From the NCBI GenBank assembly GCA_964491265.1, contig CAZBFP010000022.1:1-64000 (forward strand): a stretch of DNA of 64,000 nt, in the 5' to 3' direction. Position numbers and translations under genes: made by a program. Position 1 is the first letter of the stretch; every line of letters starts with the position of its first letter. Below, in pieces: positions 50,341 to 59,822 of the stretch. The notes under the pieces were generated by a model, which saw only the letters and a program-made list of their open reading frames with translations, had not been told where the DNA came from and did not search any database. Origin of the DNA: JBBAGC01 sp964491265 (lineage in GTDB: Bacteria; Spirochaetota; UBA4802; UBA5550).

Positions 50341-50967
50341 ATGCATCCAGATAAAAAGAAGACAGCTTCATTTGATATAGACGCGCAGAAAGGCTTTACA
50401 CCAATCTGCCCCGGAGAACTCCCTGTACCTGAAGGGGATACAATTGCCGGTTCTTTAAACAGACAGGCTGAATTTGCCTCAATAAGGGTAGGATCAAAGG
50501 ACTGGCATTCAACTAATGCGCTCTGGATTGCTGATAATGAAAATCCCCAGTTTTCACCTGTTGAAGGGAAAAATATGGACATAAGATGGAATGCCCACTG
50601 CATTGCAGGTACAGAAGGGTCAGAGCTGCTTAAGGGGCTCCCCCGCCCTTCTGAATACGACTTTTTTGTATGGAAAGGGATGGAGAGAGACATGCACCCC
50701 TACGGTGCCTGCTACCACGATCTTGACGAAAAGATGTCAACCGGGGTTATAGAATTTTTAAAAAGCAAAGGGATAGAGAATATAATTGCAGGGGGGCTTG
50801 CAACTGACTACTGTGTAAAAACTACTGCTCTCCAGTTGAAAAGAGCAGGATTTAATGTAATCGTAAATCTTGAAGCATGCAGAGGAATTGCTGAGGATAC
50901 AATCGCTGCTGCTCTTGATGAGATGAAAAAAGCCGGCATCAAGGTTGTTGACCGGCTTATAATTTAA
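50341..50967 (+). CDS. pncA: Nicotinamidase
   Basis: 208 residues of the isochorismatase-like fold. The catalytic triad is Asp14 (DIDAQKGF), Lys112 (VWKG) and Cys158 (ATDYCVKTTA). The metal site uses Asp54 and His56 (KDWH), with His86 (AHCIAG). It hydrolyses nicotinamide to nicotinate, feeding NAD recycling. The pncB gene is 23 bases downstream. AAGGAG at 50329-50334 is the ribosome site. Slightly larger than the 180-residue bacterial minimum, similar to the enzyme of many diderms. Confidence 0.92.
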   Translation: MHPDKKKTASFDIDAQKGFTPICPGELPVPEGDTIAGSLNRQAEFASIRVGSKDWHSTNALWIADNENPQFSPVEGKNMDIRWNAHCIAGTEGSELLKGLPRPSEYDFFVWKGMERDMHPYGACYHDLDEKMSTGVIEFLKSKGIENIIAGGLATDYCVKTTALQLKRAGFNVIVNLEACRGIAEDTIAAALDEMKKAGIKVVDRLII

Positions 50968-50989
50968 TTTACCTGGAGAATATGCTCAA

Positions 50990-52159
50990 GTGATTATAAC
51001 AAGCCTTCTGGACAATGATTTTTACAAGTTCACCATGATGCAGGGGGTACTGCACCATTTTGCCGATATTGATGCTGAGTACACCTTCAACTGCCGTACA
51101 CCGGGAGTTAACTTTACAGGCTATCTCCCTGAAATTGAAAGGGAGCTTGACAGCCTCTGCACATTGGAATTCTCCGGGGATGAACTCGATTATCTAAGCC
51201 GTATCCCCTTTTTCAAAAAAGATTTTATCGATTTTTTAAGCCTTTTTAAACTTAACAGAGCGCATGTAGTGCCGGATGTTGCTGAGGATGGAACACTGAG
51301 CATTAAAGTAAAGGGGAGCTGGCTCCTTACAATACTTTTTGAAGTCCCTGTTCTTGCCATTGTTAATGAAATCTATTTCAAAAACATGGTTCCACGCCCC
51401 GACTATGATGGGGCACGATCGGAAATTGATAAAAAAATCGCAATAATAAAAAATAACAGCGACACAATAAAATTTGCCGATTTCGGTACCAGGAGAAGAC
51501 ACTCCTTCAGATGGCATGAGGAGGTTGTGAACCATCTGAAAACTACACTGGAGCCGAATAATTTTATAGGGAGCTCAAATGTATTTTTTGCCAGAAAATA
51601 CGGGATAAAGCCTATAGGCACAATGGCACATGAATGGATAATGGCAGGCCAGGCTGTTGGTGTAAAGCTTCACATGAGCCAGAAGCATATGCTTCAGAAA
51701 TGGACAGATGAATACAGAGGGGACCTGGGGATTGCCCTTACAGACACAATCACTCTTGACGCATTTTTAAAGGATTTCGACCTTTACTTTGCAAAGCTCT
51801 ACGACGGGGTAAGACACGACAGCGGTGATCCTTTTAATTTCGGGTATAAAATAATTGAACACTATAAGAAACTTGGTATTGATCCTTTAACAAAAACCAT
51901 TGTTTTCAGCAACAGCCTGGACTTTAACAGAATTGAAATGCTTGCACGGGAATTCCGCGGTAAAATAAACACCTCATTTGGAATAGGAACAAATCTGACA
52001 AACGATTTCCCCGGGATTAAACCGCTGAGTATTGTAATGAAGATGAGCAGATGCAACGGATACCCGGTGGCAAAGATCAGTGATGACGCTGAAAAGGTGA
52101 TGTGCGATGACCCACGGTTTATGGAGTACCTTAAAAACGTTTTCAGGGTTGTAGAATAA
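50990..52159 (+). CDS. pncB: Nicotinate phosphoribosyltransferase
   Basis: 389 residues starting at GTG. Family motifs: LLDNDFYKFTMMQGVLHHF, FADFGTRRRHSFRWHEEV with the phospho-acceptor His, GVRHDSGDPFNFGYKIIEHY for phosphoribosyl-pyrophosphate binding, and INTSFGIGTNLTND. It converts nicotinate and PRPP to nicotinate mononucleotide with ATP hydrolysis, the step after PncA. The two genes form a salvage operon. TGGAGA precedes the GTG. Confidence 0.93.
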   Translation: MIITSLLDNDFYKFTMMQGVLHHFADIDAEYTFNCRTPGVNFTGYLPEIERELDSLCTLEFSGDELDYLSRIPFFKKDFIDFLSLFKLNRAHVVPDVAEDGTLSIKVKGSWLLTILFEVPVLAIVNEIYFKNMVPRPDYDGARSEIDKKIAIIKNNSDTIKFADFGTRRRHSFRWHEEVVNHLKTTLEPNNFIGSSNVFFARKYGIKPIGTMAHEWIMAGQAVGVKLHMSQKHMLQKWTDEYRGDLGIALTDTITLDAFLKDFDLYFAKLYDGVRHDSGDPFNFGYKIIEHYKKLGIDPLTKTIVFSNSLDFNRIEMLAREFRGKINTSFGIGTNLTNDFPGIKPLSIVMKMSRCNGYPVAKISDDAEKVMCDDPRFMEYLKNVFRVVE

Positions 52160-52241
52160 TCAGTTCTACATAAGTTTTACTTGATATTTAAAAGAGTATT
52201 TATTAATAATTTTTCTAATTACAGAATACGGGAGCCTTTCT

Positions 52242-54698
52242 ATGAGTATGGTAAAAGCTGAGAGAATACCTTCAATGCTGCTTAAGAATTTTATTATTCA
52301 TCTTTTCGCACATCCCCTTTTGCTGCTGATAATTCTTATAGTAGGCCTGGGATTTAAACAGACAATCTCCATAGCCTCCCTGTTTTTGTATTATAGCCCC
52401 CTTCTCCTGATTATTTGCGCACTCTTTTTTGCTGCAACAAAAAAGCTGGGCAGAAGCATTAACCTTAATTCAGATGATGAGGGTGACAAACGCTTCACCA
52501 GACTTCTTTTTGCTGCAGTTTCCATTTTTCTTTTAATTATTTTTTTAATCAACTCAATTGCCATAGCAATAATAAGCTACAGGCTTAATATTATTTTCAG
52601 CAATTATCAAATTCTCTTTATTATACTTTCAGGGATCATGCTTGGATTAGCTGCCACTATTTATCACTACTACAGAATGAAGATTATACTCTATTCTGTC
52701 GCAGGCGCCGCAGGGATTCGGCCCCTTACAATTTTTGAAAAACTCCTGGCTCCAATCATGACATTTCTTATTATTTCACTCACATTTGTGAGCATGGCTA
52801 TTTACTCAATAAATGTAAACCGGACTATCCAGTATTATAAAGATTCAACAACCTTTAAATCAGAGAAGGCCCTTGCTGAACTGGATTATCGTTTTAAGTC
52901 AATTGAAAATGAACTCCATGCATACCTTACATCATTCTCTTTCAGCAGAATGCCGCTTCAGGAGCAGACACCATTAATTTACAAAATATTTATAAATAGA
53001 ATCAACCTGAATATCGAAACTCTCTTCTCTTTCCGGCCTGACGGAAGCACCCTTACAAACAGGGGTCAGACCCCGAATGTGGGTGACAGGAAATATTTCA
53101 AAGATCTCTTCAGTACAAACAGAACTGCCTGGTCTGATCTGATTATCAGCAGAGATACAGGCAAAATGATTGTGGTATGTGCAGTGCCGGAACTTGTTTT
53201 AAACAAAGCTGTAGGGGGGCTTGCTGCAACAATTAATGTTGAAGATATGGAGAAGCTTATAAAAAGCATCAGCAGCGATCAGGGGACTATTTATGCCCTC
53301 ATGGATGATGAAGGGAAACTTATATACCATCCTGAGGAGAGGCTGCTGAATAAAAGCCTGGGTGTTGATCTTTTCGACGAAGCGGGGAGAGATATAATGG
53401 ACTTTGTCAGAAGTGATGAGGAAAAATATTTCGACTACCTTATAAACAACAGAAATGTAATGCTTAAAAAATATAAAATGTCAACAACAGGATATAACCT
53501 TATTTCAATCAGTTATATTGAATACCTCATGGCCCCTGTTGACTCAATAGTTAAAAACGTAACAGTGGGAATTCTTTTTGTCACCATTTTCGTTTTCATT
53601 ATTGTCTATCGAATCGGAGTAGGCTTCTCATTACCTATCAGAAATACCATTAAAATTTTCTACCAGCTTTCAGAGGGGGATCTTACTGCAAGGAGCAGCG
53701 ACTTTCTCCCTGATGAGTTCGGAGATATGATAAAAAACATGAAACGCTTTCAGGACAAAATAAAAGCTGTGGTGGACTCCTCCCTGCTTGCTGCAAATCA
53801 GCTGGCGGCATCATCTGAAGAGCTGGCAGCAACAAGCTCCAGCCTTGCTGACAGCGCACAGTCCCAGGCTGCTGCAGTTGAGGAGGCAACAGCATCACTT
53901 GAGGAGATATCCGCATCCAATGAGTCTATTGCTGCAAACGCGGCAGAGCAGTCGGAAAACTCCAGAAGCACCTATAAGTCCATGGAACAGCTTGGAGGTA
54001 TTGTTAAAACCGTAAATTCAGACGCGGGGAAAGCCCTTACTGTAGCAAATGACACAACCAATGAAGCGCAGAAGGGTGATGAACTGATGCAGAATACCAT
54101 AACCGGTATGAATACCATTGAGGAAAATTCTCTTAAAATTGCCGAAATGGTTACAATGATAAGCGATATTTCCGACCAGGTTAATCTCCTTGCCCTTAAT
54201 GCTGCAATAGAAGCAGCCCGGGCCGGGGATCATGGACGGGGTTTCGCTGTTGTTGCTGATGAAATAGGGAAACTTGCTGAGCAGACAGCTGAATCCGCAA
54301 AGAGCATTACAGGCCTTGTAGCCAGAGGTGTACAGGCAGCCAAGCAGGGGATAAGGGATATCAATGACACTTCATCTGCCCTGGGAAAAATTTTAAGCTA
54401 CATAAACAGCACAAAAGAGATTGTACAGAAAATTGTTGAGTCTACAAATGTTCAGGAGAAGGCGAGCAATGATATTATTGATGCAACCAGACAGGTTATG
54501 GACATGTCGGATAATATTTCCAACTCAACATCTGAACAGACCATAACTCATCAGGAGATATCCCGTACTATGGATCAGCTCAATGAGCAGACACAGCACC
54601 AGGCATCAGGGGCCGAGCAGATCGCATCTTCCGCTGAGGAGATAAGCGCCCAGTCGGAAAACCTGAGAGTGCAGCTTGAATTTTTCAAGACAAGCTAG
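52242..54698 (+). CDS. Methyl-accepting chemotaxis protein
   Basis: 818 residues. An unusual N-terminal part of about 190 residues carries five to six TM segments before a Cache-like sensor domain (about 200-430, with WSDLIISRDTGKMIVVCAVP). Another TM segment (FVTIFVFIIVYRIGVGF) leads to a HAMP-type linker and the signalling domain, whose tip is DQVNLLALNAAIEAARAGDH. The polytopic N-terminus differs from standard two-TM receptors and may sense membrane state as well as an external ligand. No chemotaxis kinase gene is nearby. Confidence 0.92.
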   Translation: MSMVKAERIPSMLLKNFIIHLFAHPLLLLIILIVGLGFKQTISIASLFLYYSPLLLIICALFFAATKKLGRSINLNSDDEGDKRFTRLLFAAVSIFLLIIFLINSIAIAIISYRLNIIFSNYQILFIILSGIMLGLAATIYHYYRMKIILYSVAGAAGIRPLTIFEKLLAPIMTFLIISLTFVSMAIYSINVNRTIQYYKDSTTFKSEKALAELDYRFKSIENELHAYLTSFSFSRMPLQEQTPLIYKIFINRINLNIETLFSFRPDGSTLTNRGQTPNVGDRKYFKDLFSTNRTAWSDLIISRDTGKMIVVCAVPELVLNKAVGGLAATINVEDMEKLIKSISSDQGTIYALMDDEGKLIYHPEERLLNKSLGVDLFDEAGRDIMDFVRSDEEKYFDYLINNRNVMLKKYKMSTTGYNLISISYIEYLMAPVDSIVKNVTVGILFVTIFVFIIVYRIGVGFSLPIRNTIKIFYQLSEGDLTARSSDFLPDEFGDMIKNMKRFQDKIKAVVDSSLLAANQLAASSEELAATSSSLADSAQSQAAAVEEATASLEEISASNESIAANAAEQSENSRSTYKSMEQLGGIVKTVNSDAGKALTVANDTTNEAQKGDELMQNTITGMNTIEENSLKIAEMVTMISDISDQVNLLALNAAIEAARAGDHGRGFAVVADEIGKLAEQTAESAKSITGLVARGVQAAKQGIRDINDTSSALGKILSYINSTKEIVQKIVESTNVQEKASNDIIDATRQVMDMSDNISNSTSEQTITHQEISRTMDQLNEQTQHQASGAEQIASSAEEISAQSENLRVQLEFFKTS

Positions 54699-54794
54699 AG
54701 GGTCTATGCCCCTGTTTTTGAGAACATATCGATATTCAGCTGATTGCACAAAATATTACTTGATTCAACACCATATATAGTCATAACTGGTCAT

Positions 54795-55037
54795 ATGAAA
54801 ACAATTAACATTTCAACCCTAAAGGCGCATTTAAGTGAATCTCTCAAAAAAGTCCGGGAGGGGTCGCGTATTTTGATCATAGACAGAAATACCCCAATTG
54901 CCGAGATAATACCCTTTAACAATCAGAAAAAACTGGAAATAAGAGAACCTCTTAAACAATTCATAATGCCTGTATCAGATATAAATATTGGAACAGACCC
55001 GGTTAAATACCTTAAACAGGATAGAAACATAAGGTGA
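54795..55037 (+). CDS. Phd/YefM-type antitoxin without a toxin
   Basis: 80 residues from the ATG at 54795 (MKTINISTLKAHLSESLKKV). RILIIDRNTPIAEIIPF is the Phd/YefM dimer core. The C-terminal stretch is the usual toxin-binding tail. No toxin frame follows: the next gene is convergent and ends 10 bases downstream. It is an orphan antitoxin, possibly a remnant after toxin loss, or one acting in trans. It may still bind DNA. Confidence 0.8.
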   Translation: MKTINISTLKAHLSESLKKVREGSRILIIDRNTPIAEIIPFNNQKKLEIREPLKQFIMPVSDINIGTDPVKYLKQDRNIR

Positions 55038-55046
55038 CATCCCCCT

Positions 55047-56906
55047 TTACTTATGATAAATTTTATATCTCTGTTCAGGCTTATAGGCGAAGTACTTCAT
55101 CCGGTCGTATATTCTGCTTACAATCCCCCCCATGGAGTAGCGCTCTGTAAGTGACTCTATTAGTTTAATGTTTTCTACTGCTGCATCAAGTGCCCTCTCC
55201 CTGTCCCCGGTTTTTTTATAAAGGGAGACCAGATCATTGAAGATATGTATTCTGTCATAATCGGAAATAATTGTACAGTTGAGGGCTTTGGTAAAAGAAT
55301 CGACAGCATTATCATACCTGTTAAGTGATCTCTCTATACTCCCTTTAATTGTGTAAAGAATAGCAAAATCGGGATAACGCTCAATCGCCTTTTTACAGGA
55401 AAAAATTACATCCTTAAAACTTATGGCACGCCTGTCGCTTTTCCATATGCGGAAGAGAGACCAGAGTTCTCTTGGGTTATGATATGCAGTAAGATCAATA
55501 TCTTCAAGGACTCCGGAATAATCAGGCTTTTTGAATTTAATATAGGGGAATTTTCTTTCTATCCCCTTTGCCACTGTTGAAATAAGGTAGGCCTTCTGGT
55601 AGCTGCTGTACCACTCCATGAAACCCTGGAGATCGATGCTTCCAAATTCCGGCAGGGGATCCCTGTAAAGCTCAAGGGAAGATGATTTAAAATTATACTT
55701 ATATATTGACGCAAGAGAACTGTATCCGGGGGCTGAGGCGAAATAAACAGAAAAATCTCTCCAGTCAAAAATCAGTGTGTGCAGAGTCCTTTCATTTACT
55801 ATTGTGGTATTCATTGATCCGGGCATTTTTTTATAATGATAAAAATCGTAATCAGCAAGAAAATGAAGCATATCATTAACACTATTTATACTTCTCTCTT
55901 TAAAATAATTCTCCGCGCTCCTTACCCTGGCCAGGTTATAAATACCCTCCCCTCTGCTTATCTGAAGATATTTTTTTGAATAATCATAATTGCCAAGCCT
56001 GCCGCTGCAGAAAATTCTGTTTAAAACATACTTATGTTTATCCCCGGAAAAATCACTCCTTACAACATCACCATTAAAAATATCAAACACAGCAGCACTC
56101 TTCTCCTCTGCACTGCAGACAGTAACTATCCACCCCAGCTCATCCGGCTTAAATTCTCTAAGCATAGCCTCAACCTGGTCCAGGCTCTCTGCTGACTCGA
56201 GGATTTCCCGTATTTTATAGCCCATGGGGAGGCCGCGGTTTTCACCATTAAAGGTTCCGTCACCATAATTTACTGTTATGGAGATACCCCTTTCATTTAC
56301 TCCATGGAACATCCCCGGAACGCCTGTGATCCCGAAATTGACATAGCGGCTTTTCCCCTCAGGCCTGTATTCGACAATTACAGGATAATTCCCCAGATAG
56401 GAGGGTTCAAAGTCGAGATTCTGTCCATGAAGAATACCTCCATCAACACGGGAAAGAACTGCTGTACAGGCAGCATCAAATATTACACCGCCAAAGGCTG
56501 CAGTTGCAATTTCATTGAATGGTATGCCGCTCCCCTTTGCAAGGCCGGACAATTCTTTTCTGTATTTACGGGGGATCCTTTTAGCAGAATAACCTGCCAC
56601 TACTGACATCATCAGGCTCCCGAAAGGCTTTATATACCAGGGTAAGGCCTTTATAATATCATCACCCCTTTTACGGTTTTCATTGTAGAACTTTTCCATT
56701 TCTTCTTTTAACAGCACCCCGTACTGGAGTCCCATTTCAGAATAATTGCCCTCCAGTTTAATAACAGGGATTCCATGATGAAGTTCCAGAACCCCTTTAT
56801 GGAAAAGGGACTTACCGCCATCTCTGGTAATACGGCCCTGAAGCTTACGGGAATATTTTTCTCTATTCAGAAATTTAAACATAAACATCTTCCAGGTAAC
56901 ACCCAT
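55047..56906 (-). CDS. C45-type Ntn hydrolase fused to TPR region
   Basis: 619 residues. The N-terminal about 370 residues match the C45 peptidase/acyl-CoA:6-aminopenicillanate acyltransferase family: GNYSEMGLQYGVLLKEEMEK, then AACTAVLSRVDGG with the probable nucleophile Cys147, and GILHGQNLDFEPSYLGNYPV. Such proteins cleave themselves before Cys and then hydrolyse linear amides. Residues about 490-610 contain tetratricopeptide-like repeats (CKKAIERYPDFAILYTIKGS, LNRYDNAVDSFTKALNCTII). The start could also be an internal ATG six or eight codons later. Substrate unknown. Confidence 0.75.
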   Translation of the reverse strand: MGVTWKMFMFKFLNREKYSRKLQGRITRDGGKSLFHKGVLELHHGIPVIKLEGNYSEMGLQYGVLLKEEMEKFYNENRKRGDDIIKALPWYIKPFGSLMMSVVAGYSAKRIPRKYRKELSGLAKGSGIPFNEIATAAFGGVIFDAACTAVLSRVDGGILHGQNLDFEPSYLGNYPVIVEYRPEGKSRYVNFGITGVPGMFHGVNERGISITVNYGDGTFNGENRGLPMGYKIREILESAESLDQVEAMLREFKPDELGWIVTVCSAEEKSAAVFDIFNGDVVRSDFSGDKHKYVLNRIFCSGRLGNYDYSKKYLQISRGEGIYNLARVRSAENYFKERSINSVNDMLHFLADYDFYHYKKMPGSMNTTIVNERTLHTLIFDWRDFSVYFASAPGYSSLASIYKYNFKSSSLELYRDPLPEFGSIDLQGFMEWYSSYQKAYLISTVAKGIERKFPYIKFKKPDYSGVLEDIDLTAYHNPRELWSLFRIWKSDRRAISFKDVIFSCKKAIERYPDFAILYTIKGSIERSLNRYDNAVDSFTKALNCTIISDYDRIHIFNDLVSLYKKTGDRERALDAAVENIKLIESLTERYSMGGIVSRIYDRMKYFAYKPEQRYKIYHK

Positions 56907-57010
56907 TATCTTTTGTAATCAGTTCAAACAAAATCAGTCATATGTTCATTTCAAAAGCACCGGGGTCAATCATTTTCAACGGCTTTTTTTAATAAACCGG
57001 CTCTTTTTAT

Positions 57011-57116
57011 CAATGGTAATTTCTTAATTTGTATTTTAGTGTAAAATAAAAGATTATATTTCTCCGCCGCCTACGGCGGCGGAGAAATATAGCATATTAA
57101 ATTATATAAAGTACTG
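57011..57116. repeat. Dispersed palindromic repeat F1, diverged copy G
   Basis: CAATGGTAATTTCTTAATTT, a perfect central hairpin TTTCTCCGCCG...CGGCGGAGAAA, TAGCATATTAAATT and a terminal GTACTG. Arms are more diverged than in D-F but in the same order. Confidence 0.7.
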
Positions 57117-57157
57117 AAATTATTATTCTCTTTTTATACTAACACAATAATACAGTC

Positions 57158-57186
57158 TTGACAAAAGAATCTTTTATGGATAAAGA
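57158..57186 (+). promoter_or_regulatory. Promoter of the 5'-nucleotidase gene
   Basis: TTGACA (57158-57163), 17 bases, TAAAGA (57181-57186). GCGGAGG just before the ATG at 57215 is the ribosome site. Confidence 0.6.
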
Positions 57187-57214
57187 AAAAGTATAAGAAA
57201 AGCGGAGGATATAT

Positions 57215-59155
57215 ATGAAATTTACTTCAGCCTTGATTTTCTCTATTTTAATCTGCCTGGCCTCATCTTTAAAAGCTGAGGAAACAACCATTACTTTTAT
57301 ACATACAAATGATATGCATTCACACTTTATCCCCTTTGCCCCGGAACTCGACTACTTTGAAAATAATCCCGGTGCGGGGAAAACAGCAGGGGGCTGGGCA
57401 CGAATAGCCTCAATAATAAAGCTGGAAAAAGAGAAAAGAAGCAATCCGGTCTTTGCCGTTGACGCCGGAGATTATACCATGGGGTCGCTCTTTCACATGC
57501 CGGCAAGAGAGGAATCTTTTGAGATGACACTGATGAAAAAAATGGGCTATGATGTAGTAACCCTGGGGAATCATGAATTTGATCTCTATCCTGACGGGCT
57601 TGCTCAAATAATTAAAACAGCTGATAGAAAAAAAGTTCTTCCTGAAATTGTTTTCAGCAATGCTCTCTTTAACCCGGAAAAGCCGAAAGACGATACACTT
57701 GAGGAAGTATTTAAATCGGGCCTTGTTAAACCATATATCATCAAAGAAAGAGACGGGGTGCGGATAGGATTCTTCGGCATTATGGGTAAAGGCGCGGCCG
57801 GTGATGCTCCATTTGCCTCCCCTGTAAAATTTAAAGACCCCATAGAAACTTCCAGAGAAATGGTGCGTATACTGAGAGAAGACGAAAAAGCAGATATCAT
57901 TGTCTGTCTCTCCCACAGCGGACTTTCAAGGGGTATCAGTTCTGAGGATGAGGATCTGGCAAAAAAAGTTAAGGGGATTGATATAATAATCAGCGGCCAC
58001 AGCCACACTAAACTGGATGAGCCGATAATCTCAGGGGATACAATAATCGTTCAATCCGGCTCCTATGGACAGAATGCAGGGATTCTTGATATAACCTTTA
58101 AGAATGGGAAAACTTCATTAAAGAATTACACCCTTACCGGAATCGATAATTCCATACCGGATGACCCGGCAATTAAATCGATGATTAGCTCCTTCATTGA
58201 AATGATAAACAGGAGGGTTCTTAAAGATTACAATCTGAGTTATCTTCAGATTATAGGGGAAACCGGGTTTGACCTTTTAAAGATTGAGGATGAGGCTGCA
58301 ATTGGGAATCTTCTTTCCGATGCAATAAGATGGCAGGCTAACAGATACGATTACAATCCCGATGATCCTGTGACAAAAACCCGCATCGGAATTAAGGCCA
58401 ATGGTGTAATAAGGGATGGCCTCATTGCAGGGAATACCGGTAAAATCACAGTTGCCGACCTGTTCCGCACATTACCCCTGGGGATTGGAGTGGACAATAC
58501 CATGGGGTATCCCATTACAACATGCTACGTTTACGGATATGAAATTAAACGGGCCCTTGAGGTTGTGACAAGCGTATATCCGCTAAAGGGGAGTTCCTAT
58601 TTTATGCAGATTTCAGGGGTAAAATTCAGGTATAATCCGAAAAGAGTACTCTTTGACCGGGTTACTGCGATTGAGATCGAAACAGATAGCGGAGAATATG
58701 TGCCCCTTGATTATTCTAAATCGAACAGAGAGCTTTACCGGGTTGCCTCTAATATTTACGAAGCAGCATTTCTGAAAATGATAGGATCATTCACATACAA
58801 TATTCTTGAGATTGTACCAAAAGACAGAGAGGGGAATCCCATGGAGAGTCTTGCCGACTTCAGGATTGATGCTGATAAGAGCAAACCCGGGGTGCAGGAA
58901 CTTAAGGAGTGGGTTGCCATCATGGAATATGTACGAAGCTTTAAGGACCGTACCGGGGACGGGCTCCCTGATATCCCGGAAAGATACAGGGAACCGCAGG
59001 GGCGCATTATTATTGAATCGAGCCTTAATCCTTTTAAACTTCTTTCAGGGGGAACAGCTGTTACCTGGGGAGCTTTTGCTCTATTTCTTTTTTTAACAGC
59101 AGTTTTAATTTTTTCAGGAAGATTTATTGTTAAAAGAATTTTCCGAAAAAAATAA
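57215..59155 (+). CDS. Membrane-anchored 5'-nucleotidase (UshA-like metallophosphoesterase)
   Basis: 646 residues. Signal peptide (FTSALIFSILICLASSLKA), then the metallophosphoesterase domain: HTNDMHSH at 30-37, DAGDYTMG near 88, LGNHEFDLYP near 116, and ISGHSHTKLDEP near 270. The C-terminal nucleotidase domain (GNLLSDAIRWQANRYD, IKANGVIRDGLIAGN) follows. A C-terminal hydrophobic segment (AVTWGAFALFLFLTAVLIFS) and basic end anchor it to the membrane, unlike soluble UshA. It scavenges nucleotides or other phosphoesters in the periplasm. Confidence 0.88.
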   Translation: MKFTSALIFSILICLASSLKAEETTITFIHTNDMHSHFIPFAPELDYFENNPGAGKTAGGWARIASIIKLEKEKRSNPVFAVDAGDYTMGSLFHMPAREESFEMTLMKKMGYDVVTLGNHEFDLYPDGLAQIIKTADRKKVLPEIVFSNALFNPEKPKDDTLEEVFKSGLVKPYIIKERDGVRIGFFGIMGKGAAGDAPFASPVKFKDPIETSREMVRILREDEKADIIVCLSHSGLSRGISSEDEDLAKKVKGIDIIISGHSHTKLDEPIISGDTIIVQSGSYGQNAGILDITFKNGKTSLKNYTLTGIDNSIPDDPAIKSMISSFIEMINRRVLKDYNLSYLQIIGETGFDLLKIEDEAAIGNLLSDAIRWQANRYDYNPDDPVTKTRIGIKANGVIRDGLIAGNTGKITVADLFRTLPLGIGVDNTMGYPITTCYVYGYEIKRALEVVTSVYPLKGSSYFMQISGVKFRYNPKRVLFDRVTAIEIETDSGEYVPLDYSKSNRELYRVASNIYEAAFLKMIGSFTYNILEIVPKDREGNPMESLADFRIDADKSKPGVQELKEWVAIMEYVRSFKDRTGDGLPDIPERYREPQGRIIIESSLNPFKLLSGGTAVTWGAFALFLFLTAVLIFSGRFIVKRIFRKK

Positions 59156-59170
59156 TATGGGTCAGGCGGC

Positions 59171-59767
59171 ATGAAGAATATTTCACGAATCGACCATATA
59201 TCTATTGCTGTGCGGGACCCTGAAAAGGCAAAGGATTTTTTTGTGCGGATTTTAGGGGGAATACCGGGAGCAGAGGCTGATGATGAGTCCCTGGGGTTTA
59301 ACTGGAAAATCTTATCCCTGGGTGACCTTACAAGGGTTGAAATAATAAGCCCCAGGGGTGAAAAAAGTTTCCTTGAGGGATTTCTGAAAAACCGTGACGG
59401 AGGTGTTCACCACATAACACTGGAAACACCGGATATCAGAGAGACCAGATCGCTTCTGGAAAGAGAGGGTATCCCCTATTTCGGATATGCAGAGTATCCG
59501 GGAGGATGGTGGAAGGAATTATTTATTCACCCGAAAGACGCCTTCGGTGTGCTTATTCAGATTGCCCAGTTTGATCCTGACAGCATGCTGGGGACCGAAG
59601 CGCGTGTTAAGACGGGTAAACAGTGGGAGATTACAGAAAGCGGCTCCAGCGTTTCATTGACCATGAGACATCCGGGCGGCGGTAAAACAGAATACACCCT
59701 TTCAAAAGATGAAATAAGCATACTGATTAATGATCTTAAAAAGATGCAGCAGATATCTGACTCTTAA
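59171..59767 (+). CDS. VOC-family protein (methylmalonyl-CoA epimerase-like)
   Basis: 198 residues. A vicinal oxygen chelate domain covers about 1-135: IDHISIAV with His9, TRVEIISP with Glu57, GVHHITLETPDI with His80/81, and GVLIQIAQF, where the usual metal-binding Glu is Gln130. The layout resembles methylmalonyl-CoA epimerase. About 60 further residues form an extension of unknown role (SSVSLTMRHPGGGKTEYTLS). It lies 16 bases behind the nucleotidase gene and before a MaoC gene. Activity is uncertain because of the changed ligand. Confidence 0.75.
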   Translation: MKNISRIDHISIAVRDPEKAKDFFVRILGGIPGAEADDESLGFNWKILSLGDLTRVEIISPRGEKSFLEGFLKNRDGGVHHITLETPDIRETRSLLEREGIPYFGYAEYPGGWWKELFIHPKDAFGVLIQIAQFDPDSMLGTEARVKTGKQWEITESGSSVSLTMRHPGGGKTEYTLSKDEISILINDLKKMQQISDS

Positions 59768-59822
59768 TATAAATATTCCGCGGCCACCCCCCGGAGGGGG
59801 TAAGAAAAAAAGGAGTGATATT

